Source: an uncultured Prevotellaceae bacterium
GTDB lineage: Bacteria; Bacteroidota; Bacteroidia; Bacteroidales; Bacteroidaceae
Length of the DNA stretch: 64,000 nt
Direction of reading: 5' to 3'
NCBI GenBank assembly: GCA_902790625.1
Contig: CADASP010000010.1
Coordinates: 1-64,000, forward strand
The position numbers and the translations under genes are program-made. The notes below the pieces were generated by a model. That model saw only the letters and a list, made by a program, of their open reading frames with translations, did no database searches and had not been told where the DNA came from. Below, one piece after another: positions 38,892-46,766 of this stretch (its first letter is position 1; each line of letters starts with the position of its first letter).

Positions 38892-40310
38892 TTAGTCTTC
38901 AATCTGGTAGCCCGCGATGCGAGCCATGGCGGGCGCAATCTCGATGTTGTCGATGCGCCCCTGCAGCACCTCGGTGCCGGGCCCCACGGCATATACGGGC
39001 ACATAGCCGTTGCTGTGGCCGCCGCTGGCCCAGCTGATGAGTGCCACCTCGCTCAGGATTTTCTTGCACGTCTCGCAGAGGTCGTTGATGCGGTCGTTCA
39101 CCTTGTCGCCCTCCTTGATGGCCTTCTCGATGTCGCCGATGCGGTTGTCGATGCGCTCGCGCTGCTTCTTGTCAATCTCGATGGCACCGCCCAGCCCCAG
39201 GATGGTCTTCACCTGCTTGTCGATCAGCTCTGGGGTGAACTTGGCGGGTGCTTTCTTATACAGCTGGTGCAGCATCCACTTCGTCTCGTCGATGCTGCGG
39301 GTCTGATACTTCAGCAGGTCGGTGTGCAGCTCGTAGGGGCCTCTGCCCATGACGAGGCCGCCCGTCTCGTGGTCGGCCGAGATGACGATGATGGTCTCGT
39401 CGGGGTGCTGCTCGTAGAACTCGTAGGCCACGCGAATGGCCTTGTCGAAGTCGAGCACCTCGCTGACCACATTGCCGATGTCGTTGCGGTGACAGGCATA
39501 GTCGATCATGCCGCCCTCAATCTGGAAGAAGAACCCGTTCTTCTGCTTCGACATCAGATAGTTGATACCGGCGCGGGTGATCTGCTCCAGCGTCAGGTCG
39601 TTCTTGTCCTGGTCCAGGGCATAGGGGATGTGGTCGCTGTTCAGCTTCTCGTTCTGGTAGTCGCTCTGCAGCATGATGAGCTTGTCGGCCTTGCGCCCCT
39701 TCTTCTGATACTCCTTGTAGCCGCCGGTCAAGATGGTGTAGCCCGCCGCCCTGGCCTGTTCGCGCAGCGAAGGCTGCCCCTCCTTGGTGTTGGGCTTGTG
39801 GAAGTCGCAGCCGGCAAAGAAGTCGAAGCCGCTCTTGCAGAGGTCCTGCCCCAGCTCCCAATACATGTTGCGGTCGCGCTGATGGCCATAGAACGAGGCT
39901 GGCGTGGCATGGGTGATGGCCACATTGGTGGCCACGCCCACCGCAGCCCCAGCCTTCTGCGCCCACACGGCAATGCTGTTGCACGGCGTCTCCAGGTCTT
40001 CGAGCACGCCGATGGCACCGTTCTTCGTCTTTTTGCCTGTGGCCAAGGCGGTGCCGCCAGCCGCCGAGTCGGTCACGCCGTTGGTGGCCGAGTAGGTGTT
40101 GACCATGCCCACCACCGGAAGGCTCGACATGAGGATGGGTTCAAAGCCTATCTTACCCTTCAAGGCAGCAAGATAGGTCTCGGTGACATTGATTTGATTC
40201 ACGCCCATGCCGTCGCCGATGAAGTAGAACACATACTTCACCTGGCTCTGTGCTGTCAGGGCGATGGCCACAAACAGGGTGGCCACAATGGAGAATAGTC
40301 TTTTGGTCAT
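38892..40310 (-). CDS. phoA: Alkaline phosphatase
   Basis: A 472-residue secreted phosphomonoesterase (signal peptide to about LTAQSQ). The metal site YFIGDGMG and the nucleophile Ser in VTDSAAGGTALATGKKTKNG match the PhoA family, with ITHATPASFYGHQRDR, IEGGMIDYACHRND, VISADHETGG and SGGHSNGYVPVYA giving the other metal ligands. It releases phosphate from organic esters in the periplasm, which fits the phosphate module 15 kb away. Its promoter carries only one PHO-like half-site. Confidence 0.95.
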   Translation of the reverse strand: MTKRLFSIVATLFVAIALTAQSQVKYVFYFIGDGMGVNQINVTETYLAALKGKIGFEPILMSSLPVVGMVNTYSATNGVTDSAAGGTALATGKKTKNGAIGVLEDLETPCNSIAVWAQKAGAAVGVATNVAITHATPASFYGHQRDRNMYWELGQDLCKSGFDFFAGCDFHKPNTKEGQPSLREQARAAGYTILTGGYKEYQKKGRKADKLIMLQSDYQNEKLNSDHIPYALDQDKNDLTLEQITRAGINYLMSKQKNGFFFQIEGGMIDYACHRNDIGNVVSEVLDFDKAIRVAYEFYEQHPDETIIVISADHETGGLVMGRGPYELHTDLLKYQTRSIDETKWMLHQLYKKAPAKFTPELIDKQVKTILGLGGAIEIDKKQRERIDNRIGDIEKAIKEGDKVNDRINDLCETCKKILSEVALISWASGGHSNGYVPVYAVGPGTEVLQGRIDNIEIAPAMARIAGYQIED

Positions 40311-40398
40311 TATTTTATTATTTGATTAGAAAAGCCTAAATCATGCCACCAAGGCACCGGCAGTGTGTCTGCTTCCGACATTAACGTACACTTTGCTG

Positions 40399-40422
40399 CA
40401 AAGATACACTTTTCTGCTGACA
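40399..40422 (-). promoter_or_regulatory. Alkaline phosphatase promoter with single PHO-like half-site
   Basis: Minus-strand TATCTTTG (40406-40399) is preceded, 16 bases upstream, by TGTCAG (40422-40417). The spacing equals that of the last PHO half-site at the Na/Pi promoter, but no second half-site stands 11 bases further up (TGATGC). Treat the box as weak. Confidence 0.35.
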
Positions 40423-40526
40423 TTCCCGCATCATATCACAAAAAAATGCAAGGGAGACGTGTTTTTTTTCGACCTGTGCAGTTGAAAAGACGGCTAACCC
40501 GGTTCCCAATGACAAAGTCGGGCGGG

Positions 40527-40586
40527 TGAGTGAAGAGTTAGGAGTGAGGAGTTAGGAGTTAGGAGTTAGGAGTGAAGAGTGAAGAA
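40527..40586. repeat. Heptanucleotide repeat tract
   Basis: Units of AGTTAGG, AGTGAGG and AGTGAAG in tandem, related to the tract at 34396. It cuts off the signal-peptide remnant at 40566-40652. Confidence 0.8.
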
Positions 40587-40652
40587 TTGCGAAATGGCGG
40601 TGCTCGACATCATCGAGAGCAACAGAACGAGTAGTATGCTCAGCTTCTTCAT
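40566..40652 (-). pseudogene. Signal-peptide-only remnant
   Basis: ATG to TAA gives MKKLSILLVLLLSMMSSTAI then SQFFTLHS: a textbook signal peptide followed at once by the heptamer tract and a stop. The mature protein is gone. The AT-rich sequence upstream could hold its old promoter. Confidence 0.45.
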
Positions 40653-40742
40653 ATTGGTATAGATTTATTGGGTTAATTATTACACATTATATTTATTGCG
40701 CGCGCACGGGGCGAACAGACAGGCGGGTAGGCAAGCGTAGCT

Positions 40743-40768
40743 CGGGAGAGGGACTTTCCCCCCTCCCG
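40743..40768 (-). terminator. Possible terminator after the BspA-like gene
   Basis: CGGGAG and CTCCCG plus an inner GGG/CCC pair form an imperfect hairpin 12 bases beyond the stop codon; no T tract. Confidence 0.35.
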
Positions 40769-40779
40769 CACGAGTGAAT

Positions 40780-43700
40780 TTAGGGTTCTTGATTCAAAAT
40801 CTCGTCCACGATGAGCACGGCGTCGGTGATGGTCACATCGCCGTCACCATTCACATCGTAGTTCATTTCAGTGCCGATCTTCTTGTAGATGACAGTGATA
40901 GAAGGATAGGCTTTCACAAACTGTTCGGCAGGCAGCACGAACTTATACGAACCATCATTCTGCTGCTGCACATCGCAGTCGTCTCCAATTGATCGTTCGT
41001 ATTCATAAAGCACCAGTCCCAACTCATAGCCATCCTGTGGGTGGAAAGTGAAGGTGACATCAGAATGGGGCTTCATCGAATAGCACTGACCCAATTGGTC
41101 AACTTCTAAGGTTTTGTTACGTACGGTATCATCAGTACCAGTATAAGAGATTGTCGTTGTACCGCCCTTGGAGGAGAACGTAGAGATATCGACAGACTTC
41201 AATTCATACTTCACTTCTATCACGAGGTCCTCGGTGACATTCTGCAGGCGCAGCTCTTTTTCATTATTCTCGTTGTCTTCAAGCTCATCAAAACGGTCTT
41301 CTCCGTTCACATAGAGGTGAACATCATACATACCAGGAATAAGGTTATAAGGTGAAATCACGACATCGCTGCCCTTTTGGAATTTCACAATTCTCGAATC
41401 ATTACCATAATCCGAAATATTATTGCCATCACCAAAATACAATAACCAGCCATTAGACGGCACAAGCGAGGCCGTCAGCATATCAACTGCGGGTTTCTTC
41501 GTGAAATTGACAATCCAGTCGCCATCGACGAAGAACTGGGCATAGTTGTCGCCTTCAATCTTATATACCATAAGACCATATTCTTCACCTTCCTCCTCAA
41601 GCAAGTCGGTGTAGTCATCGCCGTTAAAGAGCAATTGAACATTCTTGTCTGGTTCAGCATAGACATACAATTGGAGACTTGTCCCTGTCTCTGAAAGGTC
41701 AAACGTGTTTGTTCCTGGATGGGTTGATGAGGAATTGAGATAAATTTCGGCAGTTCCTCCGTCAACCATAATCGAAACGCTGCAATAACTGCCCGCATCT
41801 CCAGCCATAGCAGCCTTCCAGGTCACCTTATTGGCATCTTTCTCGTAGATAGCCAGCACCGATGCAGAGCTGAGTTCACACAGTTGTCCCTCGGCAGGTG
41901 TCGACGAAATAAATCCAAGCAGATACTGATTGTTCAGATTATCCTTTAAGGCAAATTTGTCTGTTACGTCCACGCCATCCAAATACACCTTCACGGTTTC
42001 GCCCTCCTGGGGAACACTCAAGTGGAACTCAACATAACCGGTTTCACCCATCTCGTTGCGATAGGCCTTCACCATCTGATTGCGTCCCTCCGTCTCGGAT
42101 GCCGTCACCTCACGGATAGCCTGAATATTTCCGTCTTCCTCTTTGAAAGGAATGCATGTCAGCGAGCCGTCGCCCACTACGGCAAGGTCAAATGTGTAGT
42201 AGGACTCGTCGCCATAAGCTATGGATAGCTGATAGGAGTTTTCTCCTTCGCCAAATTTCTCCAAGGGTATGCGATAGGTGCCATCGCTTTGCAGGAAGCT
42301 GTTGGGCGAAAGCAACAGTTTACCATCCCTGAGGACTGCCGTCACGGCCTTCCCCATGTCAGGCGTGACAACAGCATAGTAAGTTCCTGTCTTTGGCAGA
42401 GTGAGCCAAACAAACCTTCCAGATGGGTAGGTTGACAAAGCTTCGTCGCTGCCTTCCTTGTAGATAGCCAGAGTGCCACCGCTGCCATTGTTTCCCGACA
42501 GTTGGCGACCATTGCTCTCGAAGACAACACGTATGTCCGTGTCGCCACCGTCAAGTGGTATATTATAGTGGTCTCCTGCATCAGGATTGGTATCGACAGC
42601 TTGAGCAAGCACACCATTGGCATATACCTTGACTGAGTTAACGATTCCTTCTTCTTGATACGCTCCAAAATCATAGACGGTCCAGAACTCCACATACTGG
42701 TCTTCATCTGAGTCGTAGACGCCAATCACATCGAACATCTCTCCTGGTTCCATTTCATAAGGAATGGTATTACTATTGTCTATCCAATCGTTTTCTCCAT
42801 CGCCTATATTAACATGGCACGAGCCTTGTGCCCCTTCCACCGACATGTGTACATTGAACTGCGTACCGTCGGGGATGGTTTTCTTCTGATAGTAAATTTT
42901 CAACGACTCTTCTGTACCATCATTGGCAAAATGGTAAACCGTTGATGCAACTCCAGTAGTTTCATTCTCATCAAATGGCACTGGTATAGAACCCCAATGT
43001 ACTATCTTCCGCACCTTATAATCGTTCTCCGGAGTTATCTCCACACTGACAGGCTGTGTTTTGTCAAAGCTATAAGATGCTTCTATAGCTCCATTTATAG
43101 TATGACTCTTTGTCGCCCCGTTCACTTTACCAGTGAGCTTAACACTACCATTGCCGAAATTGACAAGTCGAAGGCTGCGAGGCCCTTCATAGACGACCTG
43201 ATAGCTATCGACGCCCATCGGATCGGACTCTTTATAGTAGCAGTAGCCGAAGTCCGATACGATAGTGTTGACTTCCGTTCCGTTGCGTATCAGTTTTGGT
43301 TTTTGTCCAGAATAGTAGATATGAAGCTCGTATTTGCGGGAGTCATCGTAGAGCGTCATGGTTTCCTGCCCACCATTGCTACTAAGAGTGTATTCCAATA
43401 GACCATCAGTGAATGAATTCCTCCATAACTGAATCTCTCCACCGCCGTTGCTACTTAGCGTTGCGGTATGTGTAGTGATATAGGGCACCACGGCTTTAAG
43501 CTCTTTCCATATATTGGCGCTCAGATGCTTCTGGTCACACTGCTCCTGCGTCCAAGCAGCCACATGCGCAGTAATGTTGGCCGCAGGAGCCGTGCAGATT
43601 TTATCCCAAGTTGGAGGAAGACCATATATTGTAGAATAATCTGGCACAGAACTACCTTTGAAATAGATGTCCTTCAGGTTTGGGCATTGCAAGGCAGGAA

Positions 43701-44172
43701 TAGTAGTGGCATATTGAAATTCATTCAAATTAGGTTTGTCATTAAAAATAATGGTATTAAGATTCGGACAATCTAAGTGTCCGACAAATAGATAATCCTC
43801 ACGGTCGTATGGTGGATCACTATCGAGAGTTCCAGCAAAGCGAATACCGCTTTCAAAAGTCAAGGTCTTGACATAACTGTTCGAAATGGTACCATTGACA
43901 TATAAAACCGAATAAAACATATTAATTATGGTAGATGGAACCACAACATTCTCCTCTGTGCCACTGATGCCCGTTAGCACAGCATAAAAGCTGTTTTGGT
44001 ACCAAATTATACTACCCTCAGGGCATTCATGTATTTCATAAATATCAAATGTTAGATTATCGATAGTTACAGGCTCCTCCACTTTTACAAAATGTTTTTT
44101 TTGAGCCCACACGCTCTGTGCTCCTCCCACGCATAGCAGGAAAAGAGCCAACAATAATTTAATCTTTTTCAT
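40780..44172 (-). CDS. BspA-like, dockerin-tailed large secreted protein
   Basis: A 1130-residue exported protein (signal peptide MKKIKLLLALFLLCVGGAQS, cut near VWAQ). The N-terminal 200 residues look like BspA-type leucine-rich repeats (VKTLTFESGIRF, CPNLNTIIFNDKPNL, CPNLKDIYFKGSSV). The middle consists of many beta-rich modules of about 80-100 residues with no family that I can name. The end is a dockerin-like Ca-binding repeat, DVNGDGDVTITDAVLIVDEI. It is likely a surface adhesin or structural protein. The gene is visibly more AT-rich than its neighbours, which suggests transfer. The ATG at 44172 is preferred over one at 44202. Confidence 0.8.
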   Translation of the reverse strand: MKKIKLLLALFLLCVGGAQSVWAQKKHFVKVEEPVTIDNLTFDIYEIHECPEGSIIWYQNSFYAVLTGISGTEENVVVPSTIINMFYSVLYVNGTISNSYVKTLTFESGIRFAGTLDSDPPYDREDYLFVGHLDCPNLNTIIFNDKPNLNEFQYATTIPALQCPNLKDIYFKGSSVPDYSTIYGLPPTWDKICTAPAANITAHVAAWTQEQCDQKHLSANIWKELKAVVPYITTHTATLSSNGGGEIQLWRNSFTDGLLEYTLSSNGGQETMTLYDDSRKYELHIYYSGQKPKLIRNGTEVNTIVSDFGYCYYKESDPMGVDSYQVVYEGPRSLRLVNFGNGSVKLTGKVNGATKSHTINGAIEASYSFDKTQPVSVEITPENDYKVRKIVHWGSIPVPFDENETTGVASTVYHFANDGTEESLKIYYQKKTIPDGTQFNVHMSVEGAQGSCHVNIGDGENDWIDNSNTIPYEMEPGEMFDVIGVYDSDEDQYVEFWTVYDFGAYQEEGIVNSVKVYANGVLAQAVDTNPDAGDHYNIPLDGGDTDIRVVFESNGRQLSGNNGSGGTLAIYKEGSDEALSTYPSGRFVWLTLPKTGTYYAVVTPDMGKAVTAVLRDGKLLLSPNSFLQSDGTYRIPLEKFGEGENSYQLSIAYGDESYYTFDLAVVGDGSLTCIPFKEEDGNIQAIREVTASETEGRNQMVKAYRNEMGETGYVEFHLSVPQEGETVKVYLDGVDVTDKFALKDNLNNQYLLGFISSTPAEGQLCELSSASVLAIYEKDANKVTWKAAMAGDAGSYCSVSIMVDGGTAEIYLNSSSTHPGTNTFDLSETGTSLQLYVYAEPDKNVQLLFNGDDYTDLLEEEGEEYGLMVYKIEGDNYAQFFVDGDWIVNFTKKPAVDMLTASLVPSNGWLLYFGDGNNISDYGNDSRIVKFQKGSDVVISPYNLIPGMYDVHLYVNGEDRFDELEDNENNEKELRLQNVTEDLVIEVKYELKSVDISTFSSKGGTTTISYTGTDDTVRNKTLEVDQLGQCYSMKPHSDVTFTFHPQDGYELGLVLYEYERSIGDDCDVQQQNDGSYKFVLPAEQFVKAYPSITVIYKKIGTEMNYDVNGDGDVTITDAVLIVDEILNQEP

Positions 44173-44642
44173 AATCGTATGTTTTAAGTATATAATCGTC
44201 ATTAAATATCCGCAGGACGGTTTTCACACACTTATTTATGATAGGAAATGGTTTCCGCTTGCAAATTTACGAATAAAAACGCGAACCATTATTGTCTATT
44301 TTTAACAAAATGAAGGTGCCCACTGTCAATTTTAGACAAAAATGCAGAAATTTTGGGGATTCAGAGGCACGAGGGAACGCCGATGCTACATACGGCAAAG
44401 AAAATGTTACATGAAAGAAAGTAGAAACTCGTCATTTGTCCCAAGCCCACTGAGGGGACAGCCCCTCAGGTCTCTACGCAGTTGCAGGAGTAACTTCTTC
44501 CATTTGCTGACAAACCTTTTCACTGGAAGAAGCCACAATTCTCGTTGGGAGCATTCCAATTGAAAATTTGGTGTTCTTGCGTCACTTTGGTGGCAAGCGA
44601 TGTCGCGCCGACAACTTAAACAATGTGGACAAGGTGAAAAAC

Positions 44643-44732
44643 GGTTGGCAGCGGCCGCTGCCATCATTGTTCCCGCCCGCTGCCATCATTGGCAGCGGCC
44701 GCTGCCAATCATGTCCCCGTCCGCTGCCAACC
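44643..44732. repeat. GC-rich palindromic repeat, copy 2
   Basis: Two GGCAGCGGCCGCTGCC palindromes plus CCCGCCCGCTGCC and CATGTCCCCGTCCGCTGCC. It is the inverted counterpart of 22294-22371. It lies in the gap before the capsule operon. Other parts of 44173-45110 hold small hairpins (CTGAGGGG/CCCCTCAG near 44449-44468, GGATCAT/ATGATCC at 44965-44987) but no gene that I can support. Confidence 0.75.
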
Positions 44733-45113
44733 CAAAAGGCACGGTGTTTTTCCCCGCTTCCCCATCGCCTGTTCCCAATTTGCGGTGGACTAAATCCGCT
44801 GAGGCGACACTCGAAAAACATTGCGAGGAGGGAGCAATTGCCTTACAGTGGCGGAGAAGAGCGGCGGGGGCACTTTTGATAGGATAAGTGCATAAAGGGT
44901 AGTCCACTTGCAGGGGTAGGGGGCTGGCGCGGTATCGCAGTAGCAAATGCTTCACTTTGAGCCTGGATCATATAGCAAAAATGATCCCCCTCGAAAAAGG
45001 CACAAATGAGTTTACTTGGGCGTGATGTCAAAAGTGTTTACAACTCTCGTCAATAAAATGATGCCGCAGGTGTTTTTTTCGGAGGAAACGCCTGTTTTGT
45101 GCGTTTTTTATTG

Positions 45114-45121
45114 TAATTTTG
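45114..45121 (+). promoter_or_regulatory. -7 promoter element of the capsule operon
   Basis: TAATTTTG matches TAnnTTTG. It leaves a leader of roughly 90 bases before the UpxY start at 45217. No pair of inverted repeats flanking the promoter was found, so a Bacteroides-style invertible promoter is not evident. Confidence 0.5.
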
Positions 45122-45216
45122 CAGCCGACATTTCAAGACATCTAAATAAAGTCCATCGGGAACCAACCATCACGATTGCCTATCAATGTCACTGGCATTC
45201 AGTACATTTACAGACA

Positions 45217-45897
45217 ATGCCCTCGGACAATGCCTACTTCGTCTCCACATGCCCCCGATGTGGTGACCCCAAGAAATGTGCCTACGCCAAAAGCCCTGTT
45301 GACAACATGCTGAAAGAAAACGAACCCCACTGGTTTGTTATGCGGATAAGGAACTCCAGCCTCTCGCGCCTGAAGACGCTGATGGACCTCATGGGCAACG
45401 ACGATGACATTGACGAGACCTATGCCCCCATGCGCTTCATCAAAGTAAGCCCCACGAAGATGGACTTCGTGCCCTATCTCGTGAACTACATCTTTGTCCA
45501 CTCCTCGTTGGAGCGGCTGAAGCGGGCGAAGAGCAGCCACGAAGACTACGAGCCGCTGCGCTTCGTGATGCACCCGTCGTTCGACGAGAAGCTGGCCAAG
45601 CGCAGCGAGGCGCTCTACATCTCGGAAAAAAGGATGGATGACTTCAAACGCGTCACCGCCGAGGAGAACGAGAAGGTGGTGTTTCTCGACAACATGAACT
45701 ACGCCTGCAAGCCCAGCCAGGAGGTGCAAATCACCGAGGGGCCATTTGCTGGAGTGGTGGGACGCATCAAGCGCATCAGGGGCAACCGTGGCATCGTTAT
45801 TCCCATAGGCAAGGAGATGGCGGTGGCAATAATGGACGTTCCAAGAGGCTACATGAGACTGCTGACAGAAGAAGAAACAAAAAACATAGAAAGATGA
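45217..45897 (+). CDS. UpxY-like transcription antiterminator (NusG family)
   Basis: A 226-residue NusG-like factor heading the capsule operon. The NGN domain starts near EPHWFVMRIRNSSLSRLKTL, with YLVNYIFVHSSLERL, and a KOW motif follows at GPFAGVVGRIKRIRGNRGIV near residue 175. UpxY proteins let RNA polymerase read through the long operon they lead. A Cys-containing N-terminal piece (CPRCGDPKKCAYAKSP) precedes the NGN domain and could bind a metal. The start at 45217 is a judgement; the frame is open to 45016, which is upstream of the promoter. It overlaps the next gene by four bases. Confidence 0.85.
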   Translation: MPSDNAYFVSTCPRCGDPKKCAYAKSPVDNMLKENEPHWFVMRIRNSSLSRLKTLMDLMGNDDDIDETYAPMRFIKVSPTKMDFVPYLVNYIFVHSSLERLKRAKSSHEDYEPLRFVMHPSFDEKLAKRSEALYISEKRMDDFKRVTAEENEKVVFLDNMNYACKPSQEVQITEGPFAGVVGRIKRIRGNRGIVIPIGKEMAVAIMDVPRGYMRLLTEEETKNIER

Positions 45898-46685
45898 AAA
45901 AGACTACATTTGTGCTACTAATGGCAGTAGTGCTGCTCGGTGCGTGCAAGACACCCGCTGACATCGCCTATCTGCAGGATGTGAAGACCAACGAAGCCAT
46001 CCAGACACAGGGCGACGGCTACATCCGCTTCTATCCCGGCGACAAGTTGAGCATCTTCGTGCATAGCCGAGATGAACAGCTGATGAACCTGTTCAATATT
46101 TCAGGTCGCAACGGAGCGATGAACACCATGACGGCCGGTGGGCAGAACTACGCGCCCTACACCGTTGACAGCAATGGCGAGATTGACTTCCCCGTGCTGG
46201 GAAACATCAAGATAGAGGGGATGACGCGCGACGAGGTGGGCAAGACCATCAAGAACCGCCTCATCGGCGAGAGCCTCTGCAAGGACCCTGTGGTCACGGT
46301 GGCCTTCTACAACATGTCGTTCTCAGTACTGGGCAGCACCGGGACGGGAGTGAAGATGATCAACAAAGACCGCATCACCCTGCTTGATGCCATCGCCATG
46401 GCCAGCGACCTGGAAATTAACGGACTGCGAAAGAATGTGCTGGTGATGCGACAAGAGGGCGACAAGCAGGTGCCCTACCGGGTAGACCTGACAAGTGCGG
46501 AAGACATCTATCACTCACCGGTGTACTACATCCGACAGAACGATGTCATCTACGTGGAGCCCAACGACAAGGCGAAACGCGCCAGCACGGTGATGGGGTC
46601 GAGTGCGTTCACGCCAAGCTTCTGGTTCAGCATGTTTTCGACCCTGATGTCAACAGCACTGTTGATATATAACATCTTGAAGTGA
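45894..46685 (+). CDS. Wza-like polysaccharide export lipoprotein
   Basis: A 263-residue outer-membrane lipoprotein (lipobox VLLGACKTP) of the polysaccharide biosynthesis/export family. The export domain has YRFYPGDKLSIFV-like YIRFYPGDKLSIFVHSRDEQ, DSNGEIDFPVLGNIKIEG and VGKTIKNRL, followed by SLBB-like segments (VLGSTGTGV, LLDAIAMASDL, SPVYYIRQNDVIYVEPND). A C-terminal hydrophobic helix (FSTLMSTALLIYNIL) may cross the outer membrane, as in Wza. It forms the exit channel together with the Wzc-like protein. Confidence 0.9.
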   Translation: MKKTTFVLLMAVVLLGACKTPADIAYLQDVKTNEAIQTQGDGYIRFYPGDKLSIFVHSRDEQLMNLFNISGRNGAMNTMTAGGQNYAPYTVDSNGEIDFPVLGNIKIEGMTRDEVGKTIKNRLIGESLCKDPVVTVAFYNMSFSVLGSTGTGVKMINKDRITLLDAIAMASDLEINGLRKNVLVMRQEGDKQVPYRVDLTSAEDIYHSPVYYIRQNDVIYVEPNDKAKRASTVMGSSAFTPSFWFSMFSTLMSTALLIYNILK

Positions 46686-46766
46686 GTGGTGAGCACCCCT
46701 TCTGCCCCCAAGGGGGCTACTTCACTCTTCACTTTAAACATCAACATAACCACCAAACAACAGAAA

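Noticed and set aside
39015-40298. 427-residue plus-strand ORF
   Set aside because: Antisense to the alkaline phosphatase; shadow of a GC-rich gene.
44643-45121. Invertible promoter of the Bacteroides capsule type
   Set aside because: The palindromic repeat lies on one side of the promoter only; no matching inverted repeat was found between the -7 element and the UpxY gene.
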